Below are positions 43,897-53,126 of a stretch of DNA of 64,000 nt, piece after piece. The position numbers and the translations under genes were made by a program. Under the pieces are notes generated by a model that was not told where the DNA came from, did no database searches, and worked only from the letters and a program-made list of their open reading frames with translations. Source of the stretch: Amycolatopsis iheyensis (GTDB lineage: Bacteria; Actinomycetota; Actinomycetes; Mycobacteriales; Pseudonocardiaceae); NCBI RefSeq assembly GCF_024703995.1, contig NZ_JAMXQV010000008.1:62001-126000 (forward strand), in the 5' to 3' direction. Numbering within the stretch: position 1 is the first letter of the stretch; the number at the start of each line of letters is the position of its first letter.

Positions 43897-45690
43897 TCAG
43901 CCGATCCCCGCCAGGAACCGGTGCGCGGCCTGCACCGCCGGTTTCGACGACCCGGCCTCGGTCAGGAGCACCGCGAACGCCAGGTCGCCGCGGTAGCCGA
44001 CGAACCAGCCGTGCGACTGCGAGCCGTCGCCGAACTGGGCGGTGCCGGTCTTGCCCGCGACGTCGGGAAGGTCGCGCAGGCCGGTCGCGGTCCCGTTGGT
44101 GACGACCTCGCGCATCATCCCGCGCAGGGCGTCGAGGACCTCGTCCGAAGGCGGGTCGCCGACGTTCTTCGTCGCCGCCGGCATGCCCTTGACGATCGAG
44201 GGCGTCGGCACCTTCCCTGCCTGGACGGTCGCCGCGGCGAGCGCCATGCCGAACGGGCTGGTCACGACCGTGCCCTGGCCGAACCCGTTCTCCGCGCGCT
44301 GGACGGCCGAGTCGCTGGCCGGGACCGCGCCGGTGACCGTGGTCAGCCCGGGGACCACGAAGTCCGCGCCGATCCCGAAGGAGCGGGCCGCGTCGGTGAG
44401 CGCCGACGACGGAAGCCCGGCGGCCAGACGGGCGAAGGTCGTGTTGCAGGAGCGCGCGAACGCCGTCTTCAGCGGGACACGGCCGAGGTCGAACCGGCCT
44501 TCGTTGGGGATGACGCGGTTCTCGACCGTCGTGGTGCCGGGACAGTCGACCGGGCTGCCGGCTTCGACGTCGCCCGCCGAGAGCGCGGCCGCCGCCGTGA
44601 CGATCTTGAACGTCGAGCCCGGCGGGTAGCGGCCGGACAACGCCAGTGAGCCTTCGTTGTCCGCGGCGTCGTTCTGCGCGACGGCGAGGATGTCGCCGCT
44701 GGAGGGCTGGATGGCGACCAGCGCGGCCGGGTAGGGCTCGGTGGCCAGGGCCTTCTCGGCGGCGGACTGGACCTTCGAGCTGAGCGTGCTGGTGACCGCC
44801 GGGCCGGGGCGCGGCGGCTCGGCCTTCAGCTCGGAGACCTCGCCGCCGGTGACGTCCCGGGTGACGATCCGCCAGCCCGCGGCGCCGGCCAGCTCCTGCT
44901 CGACCAGCGCGCGGATGCCCGGCAGGACCTGCTGGCCCGACCCGCGCGACACCGGCAGCAGCCGCTCCTGGCTGGCGAACCGGACGCCGGGCAGGTCGTA
45001 GATCACCGGCTTGACCCGCTGGTAGTCACCGGCCCGCAGGGTGATCACCGGGTAGGCGTCGCCGGGCTTGGTCTTCGTCATGCCGTCGAGCACCGAGCGG
45101 CCGGTGACCGACGGCTCGAACCGGTGCAGTGCCTTCGCGAGCGAGCCGGCGACGGCACTCGCGTTCCCGGTCTTCTGCGGGTCGACCACCACGCCGATGA
45201 CGGTCTGCGGGCGCATCAGCGGCACGCCGTCGCGGTCGAGGACCGGCGCGGTCTCCGGCAGCTGCGGCAGCACGCCGAGGGTCTGGCCCACGGCCAGCTG
45301 CGGGTGCACGACCGTCGGCTGCCAGTGCACCTGCCAGCCGTTCTCGGCCGCGCGCAGCTGCGCGTCGGCGCGGTAGCTCCAGGTGCGGCCCTGGGAGAGG
45401 TGCCAGGTGAGCTGGTAGGACGCGGAGACGGTGTCGCCAGCGGGCTCCTTGACCGTTTCGTCGTCGACGTCGAGCGACTCCGGCTCGAGCACGCCGCGAA
45501 CCTGGGAGAGCACGGTCCTGGCCGCGTCCGGTGAGTCGGTGTTCGCGGCCGCGGCGGCGACGTCCCCCGACGCGACGGCGTCCAGGAAGGCGGACAAGGC
45601 GTCCTCGGGCCCGTTGCCCGAGCAGCCGGCCGTGGTCGCGGCGGCGAGCAGCAGCACCGCGAGCGCACCGCGGCGTCGACGTGCACTCAT
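43897..45690 (-). CDS. Penicillin-binding lipoprotein, class B transpeptidase (Rv2864c-like)
   Basis: The 597-residue protein starts with a lipoprotein signal (LLLAAATTAGC). It then has an MecA_N/NTF2-like domain (about 27-145), a PBP dimerisation region (about 150-300) and a transpeptidase domain. Catalytic motifs are STFK (the serine nucleophile, in PPGSTFKIVTA), SCN and KTGTAQF. It cross-links peptidoglycan at the outer membrane face. The domain order is that of PBP2a-like class B3 enzymes, which often bind beta-lactams poorly. Position next to map and the GNAT gene matches Rv2864c. Confidence 0.92.
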   Translation of the reverse strand: MSARRRRGALAVLLLAAATTAGCSGNGPEDALSAFLDAVASGDVAAAAANTDSPDAARTVLSQVRGVLEPESLDVDDETVKEPAGDTVSASYQLTWHLSQGRTWSYRADAQLRAAENGWQVHWQPTVVHPQLAVGQTLGVLPQLPETAPVLDRDGVPLMRPQTVIGVVVDPQKTGNASAVAGSLAKALHRFEPSVTGRSVLDGMTKTKPGDAYPVITLRAGDYQRVKPVIYDLPGVRFASQERLLPVSRGSGQQVLPGIRALVEQELAGAAGWRIVTRDVTGGEVSELKAEPPRPGPAVTSTLSSKVQSAAEKALATEPYPAALVAIQPSSGDILAVAQNDAADNEGSLALSGRYPPGSTFKIVTAAAALSAGDVEAGSPVDCPGTTTVENRVIPNEGRFDLGRVPLKTAFARSCNTTFARLAAGLPSSALTDAARSFGIGADFVVPGLTTVTGAVPASDSAVQRAENGFGQGTVVTSPFGMALAAATVQAGKVPTPSIVKGMPAATKNVGDPPSDEVLDALRGMMREVVTNGTATGLRDLPDVAGKTGTAQFGDGSQSHGWFVGYRGDLAFAVLLTEAGSSKPAVQAAHRFLAGIG

Positions 45691-45751
45691 GGCGGGATGA
45701 TGCCTGGTCAGCAGGGGTGTCCCAGGCCCGAAACGCCGCCACGGAAGAGTG

Positions 45752-46606
45752 TTAGAACAGCACCGTCGCGTACTGGCCGACCTGCTGGAAGCCGATCTTC
45801 CGGTAGGCCGCGAGGGCGGGGGTGTTGAAGGCGTTGACGTAGAGGCTGGCGGTGCGGCCGAGCCCGCGCACCAGCCGGTTCACCACCGCGGCGGTGCCGG
45901 CGGTGCCGAGGCCGTCGCCACGGCGGTCGGGGTGCACCCACACGCCCTGGATCTGCCCGACGGTCGCCGACATCGCGCCGATCTCGGCCTTGAAGACGAC
46001 TTCGCCGTTCTCGAAGCGGGCGAACGCGCGCCCGGCGCCGATCAGCTCGGTGACCCGGGCGCGGTAGCTCGCGCCGCCGTCGCCGCTGCGGGGGTCGACG
46101 CCGACCTCTTCGATGAACATCGCGACGGCGGCGGGCAGGTACCGCTCGAGCTCGTCCGGCCGGACCGGCCGCACGAGCGGATCGGCGGCGACGAGCGGCA
46201 TCGCGTCGAGGGCCATCAGCGGCTGGTCGTCGCGGATCTCGCGGGCCGGGCCCCACTCGTCGGCGAGCTCGTCCCAGAGCCCGAGGACCTGCTCGGCCGG
46301 GCCGACGAGCGAAGAACAGGTGCGTTGCCGCCTCAGTGCCCGGTCGGCGAAGGAGCGCAACGCGGGGGCGTTGCCCCTCAGGGGGATGAGGTTGGGCCCG
46401 GAAAAGCACAGCCCTTGGAGCCGCCCGGCACGAACCGGACGGCTGTCGGCGGCCCAAAGCTCGCCTCCGAGCCGCCACGGATCGAGACCGGCAGCCTCGA
46501 CCCGGGCGCTGACCATGCAGCTGCCCACCGGGTCGGCGGCGAGCGCGGCACGAACCGCCGGATAGTCCCGATCATCGAGCAGCCGTGCACCTGCAAGCCG
46601 CAACAC
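45752..46606 (-). CDS. DUF4081-GNAT acetyltransferase (Rv2867c-like)
   Basis: The 284-residue protein has an N-terminal DUF4081-type half (about 1-140) and a C-terminal GNAT domain. The acetyl-CoA loop is GVWVHPDRRGDGLGTAGTAAV, and the close is LYVNAFNTPALAAYRKIGFQ. Rv2867c, at the same place in the map-ispG block, has this architecture. The substrate is unknown. The GTG at 46606 is the best start; GGAG lies only 3 nt upstream, so the true start may be slightly different. Confidence 0.8.
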   Translation of the reverse strand: MLRLAGARLLDDRDYPAVRAALAADPVGSCMVSARVEAAGLDPWRLGGELWAADSRPVRAGRLQGLCFSGPNLIPLRGNAPALRSFADRALRRQRTCSSLVGPAEQVLGLWDELADEWGPAREIRDDQPLMALDAMPLVAADPLVRPVRPDELERYLPAAVAMFIEEVGVDPRSGDGGASYRARVTELIGAGRAFARFENGEVVFKAEIGAMSATVGQIQGVWVHPDRRGDGLGTAGTAAVVNRLVRGLGRTASLYVNAFNTPALAAYRKIGFQQVGQYATVLF

Positions 46607-46706
46607 GGGCTCCAGGGTGCCAGATTCGGCCCGTAAACGGAACGCGAGGCCCTGGACACGGTGAGATGAACACCCCGGCCGGCGGTTCGCGGGCAGAATC
46701 GGGCGT

Positions 46707-46913
46707 ATGCAGCGGTACACGTACAAGGTCGTCGAGGTCCGGGAGAAGCTTCTCGGCGGCAAGATGTCGGGCGACAAGCTCGAGAAGCTCCTCAACGACC
46801 ACGCGGCCGACGGCTGGCAGCTGAAGGCCATCACCTCGGCGGAGGTGAAGGGCCGCGTCGGGCCCGGCGGGGTCGACGGACTGCTGGTCACCTTCGAGCG
46901 GCCGGTGCGGTAG
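46707..46913 (+). CDS. DUF4177 small protein
   Basis: The 68-residue protein YTYKVVEVREKLLGG...GWQLKAITSAEV...LLVTFERP matches the DUF4177 pattern: a beta strand, a helix ending in GWQL and a closing strand. The function of the family is unknown. A CAGAAT hexamer (46694-46699) precedes the ATG by seven nt. It is divergent from the GNAT gene and starts the accessory insert in the conserved block. Its stop is 3 nt from the convergent VOC gene. Confidence 0.8.
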   Translation: MQRYTYKVVEVREKLLGGKMSGDKLEKLLNDHAADGWQLKAITSAEVKGRVGPGGVDGLLVTFERPVR

Positions 46914-46916
46914 GCC

Positions 46917-47306
46917 TCAGGCGCCGCGGTAGCTGCCGATCGTCCAGGCGTTGCCCTCCGGGTCGCGGAGGCTGAACGTGTGGGAGCCGTAGTCGGTGTC
47001 CGTCAGCTCCGCGGTGACCTCCGCGCCCGCGGCCTTCACCCGCGCGTGGATCTCGTCGACGTGGTCCGACACCACGTACACCGCGCCGGTGCCGGGCTTC
47101 ATCGCGTCGTGGATCCCGTCCGGGCCGCGGACGCTGCCCAGCATCACCGCGCCGCCCTCGGGCCAGCGCAGCTCCGCGTGCGCGATCAGGTCGCCTTCGG
47201 GCACCACCAGCGTCTCGGTGAAGCCCAGGACGTCGACCAGGAAGCGGACGGCCGCCGGGGCGTTGTCGTAGCGCAGGGCGGGCCAGACGTTCGGTTCAGG
47301 AGTCAT
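46917..47306 (-). CDS. VOC-fold protein (glyoxalase/bleomycin resistance type)
   Basis: The 129-residue VOC protein begins WPALRYDNAPAAVRFLVDVLGF and ends SHTFSLRDPEGNAWTIGSYRG. Possible metal ligands are His49 (LIAHAEL) and the glutamate in RDPEGN. Its ATG overlaps the AraC gene stop by 4 bp (ATGA), so it is translated from the same message. AraC-VOC pairs are common, but the ligand is unknown. Confidence 0.85.
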   Translation of the reverse strand: MTPEPNVWPALRYDNAPAAVRFLVDVLGFTETLVVPEGDLIAHAELRWPEGGAVMLGSVRGPDGIHDAMKPGTGAVYVVSDHVDEIHARVKAAGAEVTAELTDTDYGSHTFSLRDPEGNAWTIGSYRGA

Positions 47307-48106
47307 GCCGACGAGTCTTGCCCGGCCACCGCCTCCTGGTCTTGGAGGAACGGGAGCTCCTCGGCGATCCACGTCCGCGGAGTGCAGCCGGCCAGGGCAC
47401 GCCACTCGTTCGTCAGGTGCGCCTGGTCGTAGTAGCCGCATTCGACGGCCAGCGAGGCCAGGTCGGTGTGGCCGAGCCGCAGCAACCGCCCGGCCCGCTC
47501 GAACCGCAGCACGCGCGCCGCCTGCTTCGGGGCCAGGCCCAGCTCCGCGCGGAACCGCTCCCCCAGGTGCCGCCGGCTCCAGCCGACCTCGCCGGCCAGG
47601 TCCGCGACGCGCACCCGCCCGTCCGCGCCCCGCATCCGGCGCCACGCCTCCCCCAGCTCGGGCGGCGGCGCCAGCGGCGCCACGGCCCGGGCCGCCAGCA
47701 CCTCGTCGAGCAGGGCGAACCGCTCGGCCCAGGTGAGCTCGCTCAGCCGCTCCGGCAGCGATCCCAGGCCGAAGTCGGCGAGGTCGGCCACCTCGCCGCT
47801 GAGCTCCGCCGCCGTGACGCCGAACAGCGTCCGGACGCCCAGCGGGTCGAGCTCCAGCTGCAGGCCCTCCTGGACGCGGTCCTGCCGGATCAGGACCGCG
47901 CTTGTGTGCAGCCCACCGACGAGTGCCTGCAGGCTCCGCCCGGCCATGCGCACCGGCCCGGCCAGGCTGATGACCAGCGTCACGTGCCGGGACGGCAGGC
48001 CGCGGTGGACGGCCAGCGTGACGCCCTCCTGCGCATACCCGACATAGCGCGCGACCAGCGGCCGCACCACCGGGTGCGGCTGGTGGATCGCCCAGGTCAC
48101 GCTCAC
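47303..48106 (-). CDS. AraC-family transcriptional regulator
   Basis: The 267-residue protein has an N-terminal ligand domain (about 1-150) and a C-terminal AraC double helix-turn-helix: VADLAGEVGWSRRHLGERFRAELGLAPKQ and LASLAVECGYYDQAHLTNEWRALAGCTP. The GTG at 48106 is fixed by the TACGCT hexamer (48119-48114) seven nt upstream. It is divergent from the 84-residue helical protein at 48188 and coupled to the VOC gene, either of which may be its target. Confidence 0.88.
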   Translation of the reverse strand: MSVTWAIHQPHPVVRPLVARYVGYAQEGVTLAVHRGLPSRHVTLVISLAGPVRMAGRSLQALVGGLHTSAVLIRQDRVQEGLQLELDPLGVRTLFGVTAAELSGEVADLADFGLGSLPERLSELTWAERFALLDEVLAARAVAPLAPPPELGEAWRRMRGADGRVRVADLAGEVGWSRRHLGERFRAELGLAPKQAARVLRFERAGRLLRLGHTDLASLAVECGYYDQAHLTNEWRALAGCTPRTWIAEELPFLQDQEAVAGQDSSA

Positions 48107-48187
48107 GAACGCCAGCGTAACCGGCACCACCGACGGTTCCGGGTCTGATAACACGGAGGTGCGTCCCCACCGCGGAAGGAACCACCG

Positions 48188-48442
48188 ATGACGATCCAGG
48201 AGCAGGCGCAGCAGCTGGAGCTGCTCGCCGACCAGGTGCCGACCGGCATCGCGCTCGCCACCAAGAGCGACCTCGAAGACCTGCAGGCGCAGGTGCTCGG
48301 CCTGCTCGGGGAGACGTCGACCGCGACCGCGATCCAGGGCGCCATCCAGCTGGCTTCGCAGCAGATCGACGAGGTCGCGGCCGCGCTGGAGAACGTCCGC
48401 CTGCAGATCCGCGACGCCGCCCAGCACCACCTACAGGGTTAG
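48188..48442 (+). CDS. Small helical (coiled-coil) protein
   Basis: The 84-residue protein is rich in Q, A, L and E (EQAQQLELLADQ, DLEDLQAQVLGLL, QIDEVAAALENVRLQIRDAAQ). It is predicted as two amphipathic helices able to form a coiled coil. It has no cysteine, signal or membrane segment. GGAAGGA precedes the ATG. I do not recognise a family. The gene is divergent from the AraC regulator and its end overlaps the convergent methyltransferase by 12 bp. Confidence 0.65.
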   Translation: MTIQEQAQQLELLADQVPTGIALATKSDLEDLQAQVLGLLGETSTATAIQGAIQLASQQIDEVAAALENVRLQIRDAAQHHLQG

Positions 48443-49066
48443 CTCGTAGTGCGAGGCGACCGCCGGCTGGCCCGTGTAGTTGGGGCCGGCCCGGTCGTCC
48501 GCGCCGAGGTAGCGGAACGGCAGGGTGCCGGTGAACGGGCCTTCGCGGCGGATCCGGCGCGTCCGCGAGTCGTAGGTGAAGCCGGCTTCGCGCAGCGCTT
48601 TCAGGACTCGGCGCGGGCCGCCGGACACCCGGACGCCGGCGGCGTCGAAGTTCGCCACGAACACGCCGCCTTCGCTCAGCCAGGACGCCGCCCGCACCAG
48701 CGCGCCCAGCTTGTCGCCGACGTAGTGCAGTCCGTGCACGCAGGTGACGAGGTCGAACCGGTCCTCCGGCCGCCACGTCGTGATCGACGCCGTCTCGAAC
48801 CGCACCGGCCCGGCCGCGGCGAAGTACCCGACCAGGTCGACGCCGGTGATGTCCAGGTCCGGCCGGGCCGCCGCCGCGTCGAGCAAGGCCCGCCCGCTGC
48901 CGCAGCAGAGGTCGAGCCAGCGCGCGCCCGGCGGCAGGCTCAGGACGTCGAAGCCGAGGACGCGCGAGTAGCCGTCCCGCCCGGCCAACCGGCGCTCGCG
49001 GTTCATCGCGCGGTTGGCCACCACGGACGACGCCTCGAGGACGTCGTCCGGCAGCAGCTCAGCCAG
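48431..49066 (-). CDS. SAM-dependent methyltransferase (class I), start uncertain
   Basis: The protein has the class I SAM motif [29 protein letters not shown] and post-motifs [13 protein letters not shown] and [13 protein letters not shown]. The N-terminal segment [29 protein letters not shown] looks conserved, yet the only start before it is a CTG at 49066, which overlaps the ispG stop by 8 bp. GTG at 49024 or 49021 or ATG at 49006 would remove 14-20 of these residues. I prefer the CTG start with coupling to ispG. The substrate is unknown. Confidence 0.7.
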   Translation of the reverse strand: MAELLPDDVLEASSVVANRAMNRERRLAGRDGYSRVLGFDVLSLPPGARWLDLCCGSGRALLDAAAARPDLDITGVDLVGYFAAAGPVRFETASITTWRPEDRFDLVTCVHGLHYVGDKLGALVRAASWLSEGGVFVANFDAAGVRVSGGPRRVLKALREAGFTYDSRTRRIRREGPFTGTLPFRYLGADDRAGPNYTGQPAVASHYELTL

Positions 49067-50210
49067 CGGTGACCACCGGAGCGCCCTCGCCGAGGCCTTC
49101 GCCCGCCTCTTCGGCGATGCGCATGGCTTCTTCGATGAGCGTCTCGACGATCGCGTGCTCCGGCACGGTCTTGATGACCTCGCCCTTGACGAAGATCTGG
49201 CCCTTGCCATTGCCCGACGCCACGCCGAGGTCGGCCTCGCGGGCCTCGCCCGGGCCGTTCACGACGCAGCCCATGACGGCCACGCGCAGCGGGATCTCCA
49301 TGCCCTCGAGCCCGGCGGTGACCTGCTCGGCGAGGGTGTAGACGTCGACCTGCGCGCGCCCGCACGACGGGCACGACACGATCTCCAGCTTGCGCTGCTT
49401 GAGGTTCAGCGACTGCAGGATCTGGATGCCGACCTTGACCTCTTCGACCGGCGGCGCGGACAGCGAGACGCGGATCGTGTCGCCGATGCCCTGGCGCAGC
49501 AGCGCGCCGAACGCGACCGCCGACTTGATCGTGCCCTGGAACGCCGGGCCGGCCTCGGTGACGCCGAGGTGCAGCGGGTAGTCGCACTGCTCGGCGAGCA
49601 GCTCGTACGCGCGCACCATGACCACCGGGTCGTTGTGCTTCACCGAGATCTTGATGTCGTGGAAGTCGTGCTCGGCGAACAGCGACGCCTCCCACAGCGC
49701 CGACTCCGCCAGCGCTTCCGGCGTCGCCTTGCCGTACTTGTCCATGATCCGCTTGTCGAGCGAACCCGCGTTGACGCCGATCCGGATCGGCGTGCCGTGG
49801 TCCTTCGCGGCCTGCGCGATTTCCTTGACCTGGTCGTCGAACTTGCGGATGTTGCCCGGGTTCACGCGCACCGCGGCGCAGCCGGCCTCGATCGCGGCGA
49901 AGACGTACTTCGGCTGGAAGTGGATGTCCGCGATCACCGGGATCTGCGACTTCTTCGCGATCGCGGGCAGCGCCTCGGCGTCGTCGGCCGACGGGCACGC
50001 GACGCGGACGATGTCGCAGCCCGCGGCGGTCAGCTCGGCGATCTGCTGCAGGGTCGCGTTGACGTCGGAGGTGAGCGTCGTCGTCATCGACTGGACGGAG
50101 ATCGGGAAGTCGCTGCCGACGCCGACCGGGCCCACCTGGAGCTGGCGGGTCTTGCGGCGGTCGGAGAGGACGGGCGGGGGCAGGGCTGGCATACCGAGTG
50201 CGACGGTCAC
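49059..50210 (-). CDS. ispG: 4-hydroxy-3-methylbut-2-enyl-diphosphate synthase
   Basis: This 383-residue enzyme of the MEP isoprenoid pathway turns MEcPP into HMBPP using a [4Fe-4S] cluster. Cluster cysteines are in [12 protein letters not shown] and [11 protein letters not shown]. The N-terminal TIM barrel begins with [10 protein letters not shown]. The GTG at 50210 follows TACGCT (50223-50218) by seven nt, and GGAGG lies within that gap. With rip1 and dxr upstream it forms the gcpE-Rv2869c-dxr order of mycobacteria. Confidence 0.96.
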   Translation of the reverse strand: MTVALGMPALPPPVLSDRRKTRQLQVGPVGVGSDFPISVQSMTTTLTSDVNATLQQIAELTAAGCDIVRVACPSADDAEALPAIAKKSQIPVIADIHFQPKYVFAAIEAGCAAVRVNPGNIRKFDDQVKEIAQAAKDHGTPIRIGVNAGSLDKRIMDKYGKATPEALAESALWEASLFAEHDFHDIKISVKHNDPVVMVRAYELLAEQCDYPLHLGVTEAGPAFQGTIKSAVAFGALLRQGIGDTIRVSLSAPPVEEVKVGIQILQSLNLKQRKLEIVSCPSCGRAQVDVYTLAEQVTAGLEGMEIPLRVAVMGCVVNGPGEAREADLGVASGNGKGQIFVKGEVIKTVPEHAIVETLIEEAMRIAEEAGEGLGEGAPVVTAG

Positions 50211-50293
50211 GGCCTCCAGCGTACCTACCCCGACCGGGCCACCTCCGCCAAGTCAACCGTCACGGTGAGCAGCGTTACGCCGGGTATGACCCA

Positions 50294-50321
50294 CCACGGA
50301 GGGGCCGGAACCCCTCCGTGG
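50294..50321 (-). terminator. Hairpin downstream of rip1
   Basis: The arms CCACGGAGGGG (50294-50304) and CCCCTCCGTGG (50311-50321) are exact complements around a 6-nt loop, 8 nt past the rip1 stop codon. It may reduce read-through into ispG, which has its own promoter-like hexamer. Confidence 0.75.
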
Positions 50322-50328
50322 CGAGGCG

Positions 50329-51543
50329 CTACTGCAGACGAATCGGGTTGACGATGTCCGCGGTCACCGTGAGTAGCGTCACCGCGCCGCCGATGAGCAC
50401 CAGGACCATCGTGATCCCGGACAACCTCGTGTAGTCGACCGGCCCGCCGGCCGCCTTGCCCCGCCGGGCGCGGATCCAGTCGCGGACGCGCTCGTACCAG
50501 ACCACCGCGATGTGCCCGCCGTCGAGCGGCAGCAGCGGCAGCAGGTTGAACACGCCGATGAAGAAGTTCAGGCTGGCGAGCAGGAAGAAGAACAGCACCC
50601 AGATGCCGCGCTCCACGGCCTCGCCACCGATCCGGCTCGCGCCGACGACGCTGACCGGGGTGTTCGGGTCGCGCTCGCCGCCGAAGATCGCGGTGACGAC
50701 GGCGGGGATGCGCTCGGGGAACTCGACGAGCCGCTGCGCGGTCTCGGCGAACATCGTGCCGGTGAAGCTGAACGTGGCACCGACCGCGGCGACCGGGCCG
50801 TACTGCGTGGTCGCGGCCGGCTGCTGCGCCGAGGCGCCGATCATGCCGACCGTCTTGACCCCGTCGCTGGTCCAGCGCTTGACCTGGGGCACGTCGACGA
50901 TCAGGGCCAGCCGCTGGGTGCCGCGCTGCACGTCGAACTCGGTCCTGCCGGTGGTGCCCTGCACGGCGGCGAGCATCTGCTCCCAGGTCGCGACCGGCTT
51001 GCCGCCGACGGCGAGCACCTTGTCGCCGGGCTGCAGGCCGGCCGACTTCGCCGGGGTCAGCGCGCCCGCCGGGCAGCTGGTGTCGCTCGCCTCTTTCTCG
51101 GTCGTGGTCGAGCGGGCGCACGAGGTGGCCGAAAGCACCGGCTCGGTCGCCGTCGGGGTCAGGTTCGGCAGCCCCATGGTGACGGCCATCAGGTAGAGCA
51201 CGACGAAGCCGAGGATGAAGTGCGTGACCGACCCGGCGCACATGACGACCGTGCGCTTCCAGGTCTTGAACCGCCACATCGCGCGCGGCGCCTCGTCCGG
51301 CGTCACCTCGTCGAGCGCGGTCATGCCCGCGATGTCGCAGAACCCGCCCAGCGGGATCCACTTCAGGCCGTACTCGGTCTCCCCGCGGCGCCAGGAGAAC
51401 ACCGTGGGCCCGAAGCCCACGAAGTACCGGCGGACCTTCATGCCGAAGGCCTTCGCGGTGACCATGTGGCCGGCTTCGTGCAGCGCGACGGAGACGCAGA
51501 TCCCCAGCGCGAAGAGCACCACCCCGATGATGTAGGCGAGCAC
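50329..51543 (-). CDS. rip1: M50 site-2 protease Rip1 (intramembrane metalloprotease)
   Basis: The 404-residue membrane protease has the zinc motif HEAGH at 22-26 in the first helix and the third ligand in PLLPLDGGH near residue 345. A PDZ domain (about 130-215, with AGLQPGDKVLAVGGKPV) lies between membrane helices. Rip1 cuts anti-sigma factors and other single-pass proteins within the membrane, controlling envelope and stress responses. Its start is 3 nt after the dxr stop, as in mycobacteria (Rv2869c/Rv2870c). Confidence 0.93.
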   Translation of the reverse strand: MLAYIIGVVLFALGICVSVALHEAGHMVTAKAFGMKVRRYFVGFGPTVFSWRRGETEYGLKWIPLGGFCDIAGMTALDEVTPDEAPRAMWRFKTWKRTVVMCAGSVTHFILGFVVLYLMAVTMGLPNLTPTATEPVLSATSCARSTTTEKEASDTSCPAGALTPAKSAGLQPGDKVLAVGGKPVATWEQMLAAVQGTTGRTEFDVQRGTQRLALIVDVPQVKRWTSDGVKTVGMIGASAQQPAATTQYGPVAAVGATFSFTGTMFAETAQRLVEFPERIPAVVTAIFGGERDPNTPVSVVGASRIGGEAVERGIWVLFFFLLASLNFFIGVFNLLPLLPLDGGHIAVVWYERVRDWIRARRGKAAGGPVDYTRLSGITMVLVLIGGAVTLLTVTADIVNPIRLQ

Positions 51544-51546
51544 CCG

Positions 51547-52749
51547 CTACTTCCCCTCGATGATCGAACCGGCCCGCGCGCGAGCCCAGCGCTCGGCGGC
51601 AAGAACGTCCTCGACGTCGCGCGGTTCGCGACGCCACTCGTCGGCGGCTCCCACCACCTCGGAAACAGTGTCCACTATCGACGTGAAGCGGGCGTTCTGC
51701 GCCAGGAAGGCCGCGACGAGCTCCTCGTTCGCGGCGTTGTAGACGGCCGGCAGGCAGCCGCCGACCGTGCCGCAGTGGCGCGCCAGCTCCACCGAGGGGA
51801 AGGCCTCGTTGTCGAGCGGCTCGAACGTCCAGGTCGCGGCCTGGTCCCAGCGGCACGCGGCCGCGGCGCCGGGCACCCGGTCGGGCCAGTGCAGCGCGAG
51901 CGCGATCGGCAGCCGCATGTCGGGCGGGCTGGCCTGGGCGATGGTCGAGCCGTCGGTGAAGGTCACCATCGAGTGCACGATCGACTGCGGGTGCACGGTT
52001 ACGTCGATCTTCTCCGGCGCGATGCCGAACAGCAGCGCCGCCTCGATCAGCTCCAGGCCCTTGTTGACCAGGGTCGAGGAGTTGATCGTGATCAGCGGGC
52101 CCATCGACCACGTCGGGTGCGCCATGGCCTGCTCGACGGTGACGTCGGCCAGCTCGGCGCGCTTGCGGCCGCGGAACGGCCCGCCGGACGCGGTGAGCAC
52201 GAGCCGGGCGACTTCGTTCTCGCGGCCGGCCCGCAGCGCCTGGGCGATCGCGGAGTGCTCGGAGTCGACGGGCACCAGCTGCCCCGGCTTGGCCGCGGCG
52301 AGCACGAGCGGACCGCCGGCGATGAGCGACTCCTTGTTGGCCAGCGCGAGGGTGGCGCCGGTGGCGAGCGCCCGGAGCGTCGGCTCGAGGCCGCGGGAGC
52401 CGGGCAGGGCGTTGAGGACGGTGTCGACGGGGACGGCGTCGATCAGCTCGGTGACCGCGTCGGAGCCGGCGAACAGCCGCGGGAGCTTGAAGTCACCCTG
52501 GGCGTAGCCGCGCTTCTGCGCTTCGGCGTACAGCGCCAGCTGCACGTCTTCGGCCGCCGTGGCCTTGGTCACGGCGACGGCTTCGACGCCGTGCGCGAGC
52601 GCCTGCGCGGCGAGTTTCGCCGGGTCGGCGCCGCCCGCGGCGATCCCGGCCACCCGGAACAGGTCCGGGTTGCGCGACGCGACGTCGAGGGCCTGCACGC
52701 CGATGGACCCGGTCGAACCGAGCACGAGAACGCTTCGCGAGGTAGTCAT
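51547..52749 (-). CDS. dxr: 1-deoxy-D-xylulose 5-phosphate reductoisomerase
   Basis: This 400-residue MEP-pathway enzyme turns DXP into MEP with NADPH. The NADPH loop is [14 protein letters not shown]. Metal and substrate residues appear in [48 protein letters not shown] sequence. It heads the dxr-rip1 transcript. An ACAATG-like hexamer lies about 8 nt before the ATG. With ispG close by, two MEP steps are encoded in this block. Confidence 0.96.
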   Translation of the reverse strand: MTTSRSVLVLGSTGSIGVQALDVASRNPDLFRVAGIAAGGADPAKLAAQALAHGVEAVAVTKATAAEDVQLALYAEAQKRGYAQGDFKLPRLFAGSDAVTELIDAVPVDTVLNALPGSRGLEPTLRALATGATLALANKESLIAGGPLVLAAAKPGQLVPVDSEHSAIAQALRAGRENEVARLVLTASGGPFRGRKRAELADVTVEQAMAHPTWSMGPLITINSSTLVNKGLELIEAALLFGIAPEKIDVTVHPQSIVHSMVTFTDGSTIAQASPPDMRLPIALALHWPDRVPGAAAACRWDQAATWTFEPLDNEAFPSVELARHCGTVGGCLPAVYNAANEELVAAFLAQNARFTSIVDTVSEVVGAADEWRREPRDVEDVLAAERWARARAGSIIEGK

Positions 52750-52843
52750 CGTGGCTCATTGTCGCGCGGGGCGTCTCCGCGGCGCACCCGGAGGTGTGGG
52801 ATCATCGGCGCGTTCGAGGTTCACGGGTCTTGAGGAGTTCATC

Positions 52844-53101
52844 GTGGCAGGCAAGGCGGTCGAGAAGAGGCGGCCCGAGGTCGACCCCCGCGACGAGCCG
52901 TCCGCGGCCTGGGGCTGGCACGGGTCGTTCCCGAAGGCCACCCGGATCGCCGGCTGGGTCAGCGCGGTCATCCTGCTGGTGATGATCAAGGGCAACCACG
53001 AGAACAACACCGAGAACGTGTGGCTCATCGGGCTCGCGCTGTTCCTCGTCCTGCTGCTCGTGCTCGACATCCGCAAGCAGCGCACGGCCTGGCGCAAGTA
53101 G
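52844..53101 (+). CDS. DUF2631 two-helix membrane protein
   Basis: The 85-residue protein has a charged start (EKRRPEVDPRDEPSAAWGWHG, the DUF2631 mark) and two membrane helices (about 34-50 and 60-77). GAGGAG precedes the GTG at 52844; the open frame to 52559 lies in dxr antisense. DUF2631 genes sit beside dxr in many actinobacteria. The function is unknown. Confidence 0.85.
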   Translation: MAGKAVEKRRPEVDPRDEPSAAWGWHGSFPKATRIAGWVSAVILLVMIKGNHENNTENVWLIGLALFLVLLLVLDIRKQRTAWRK

Positions 53102-53126
53102 TCGGTTTCTCGCTAACCTCCCCGGC

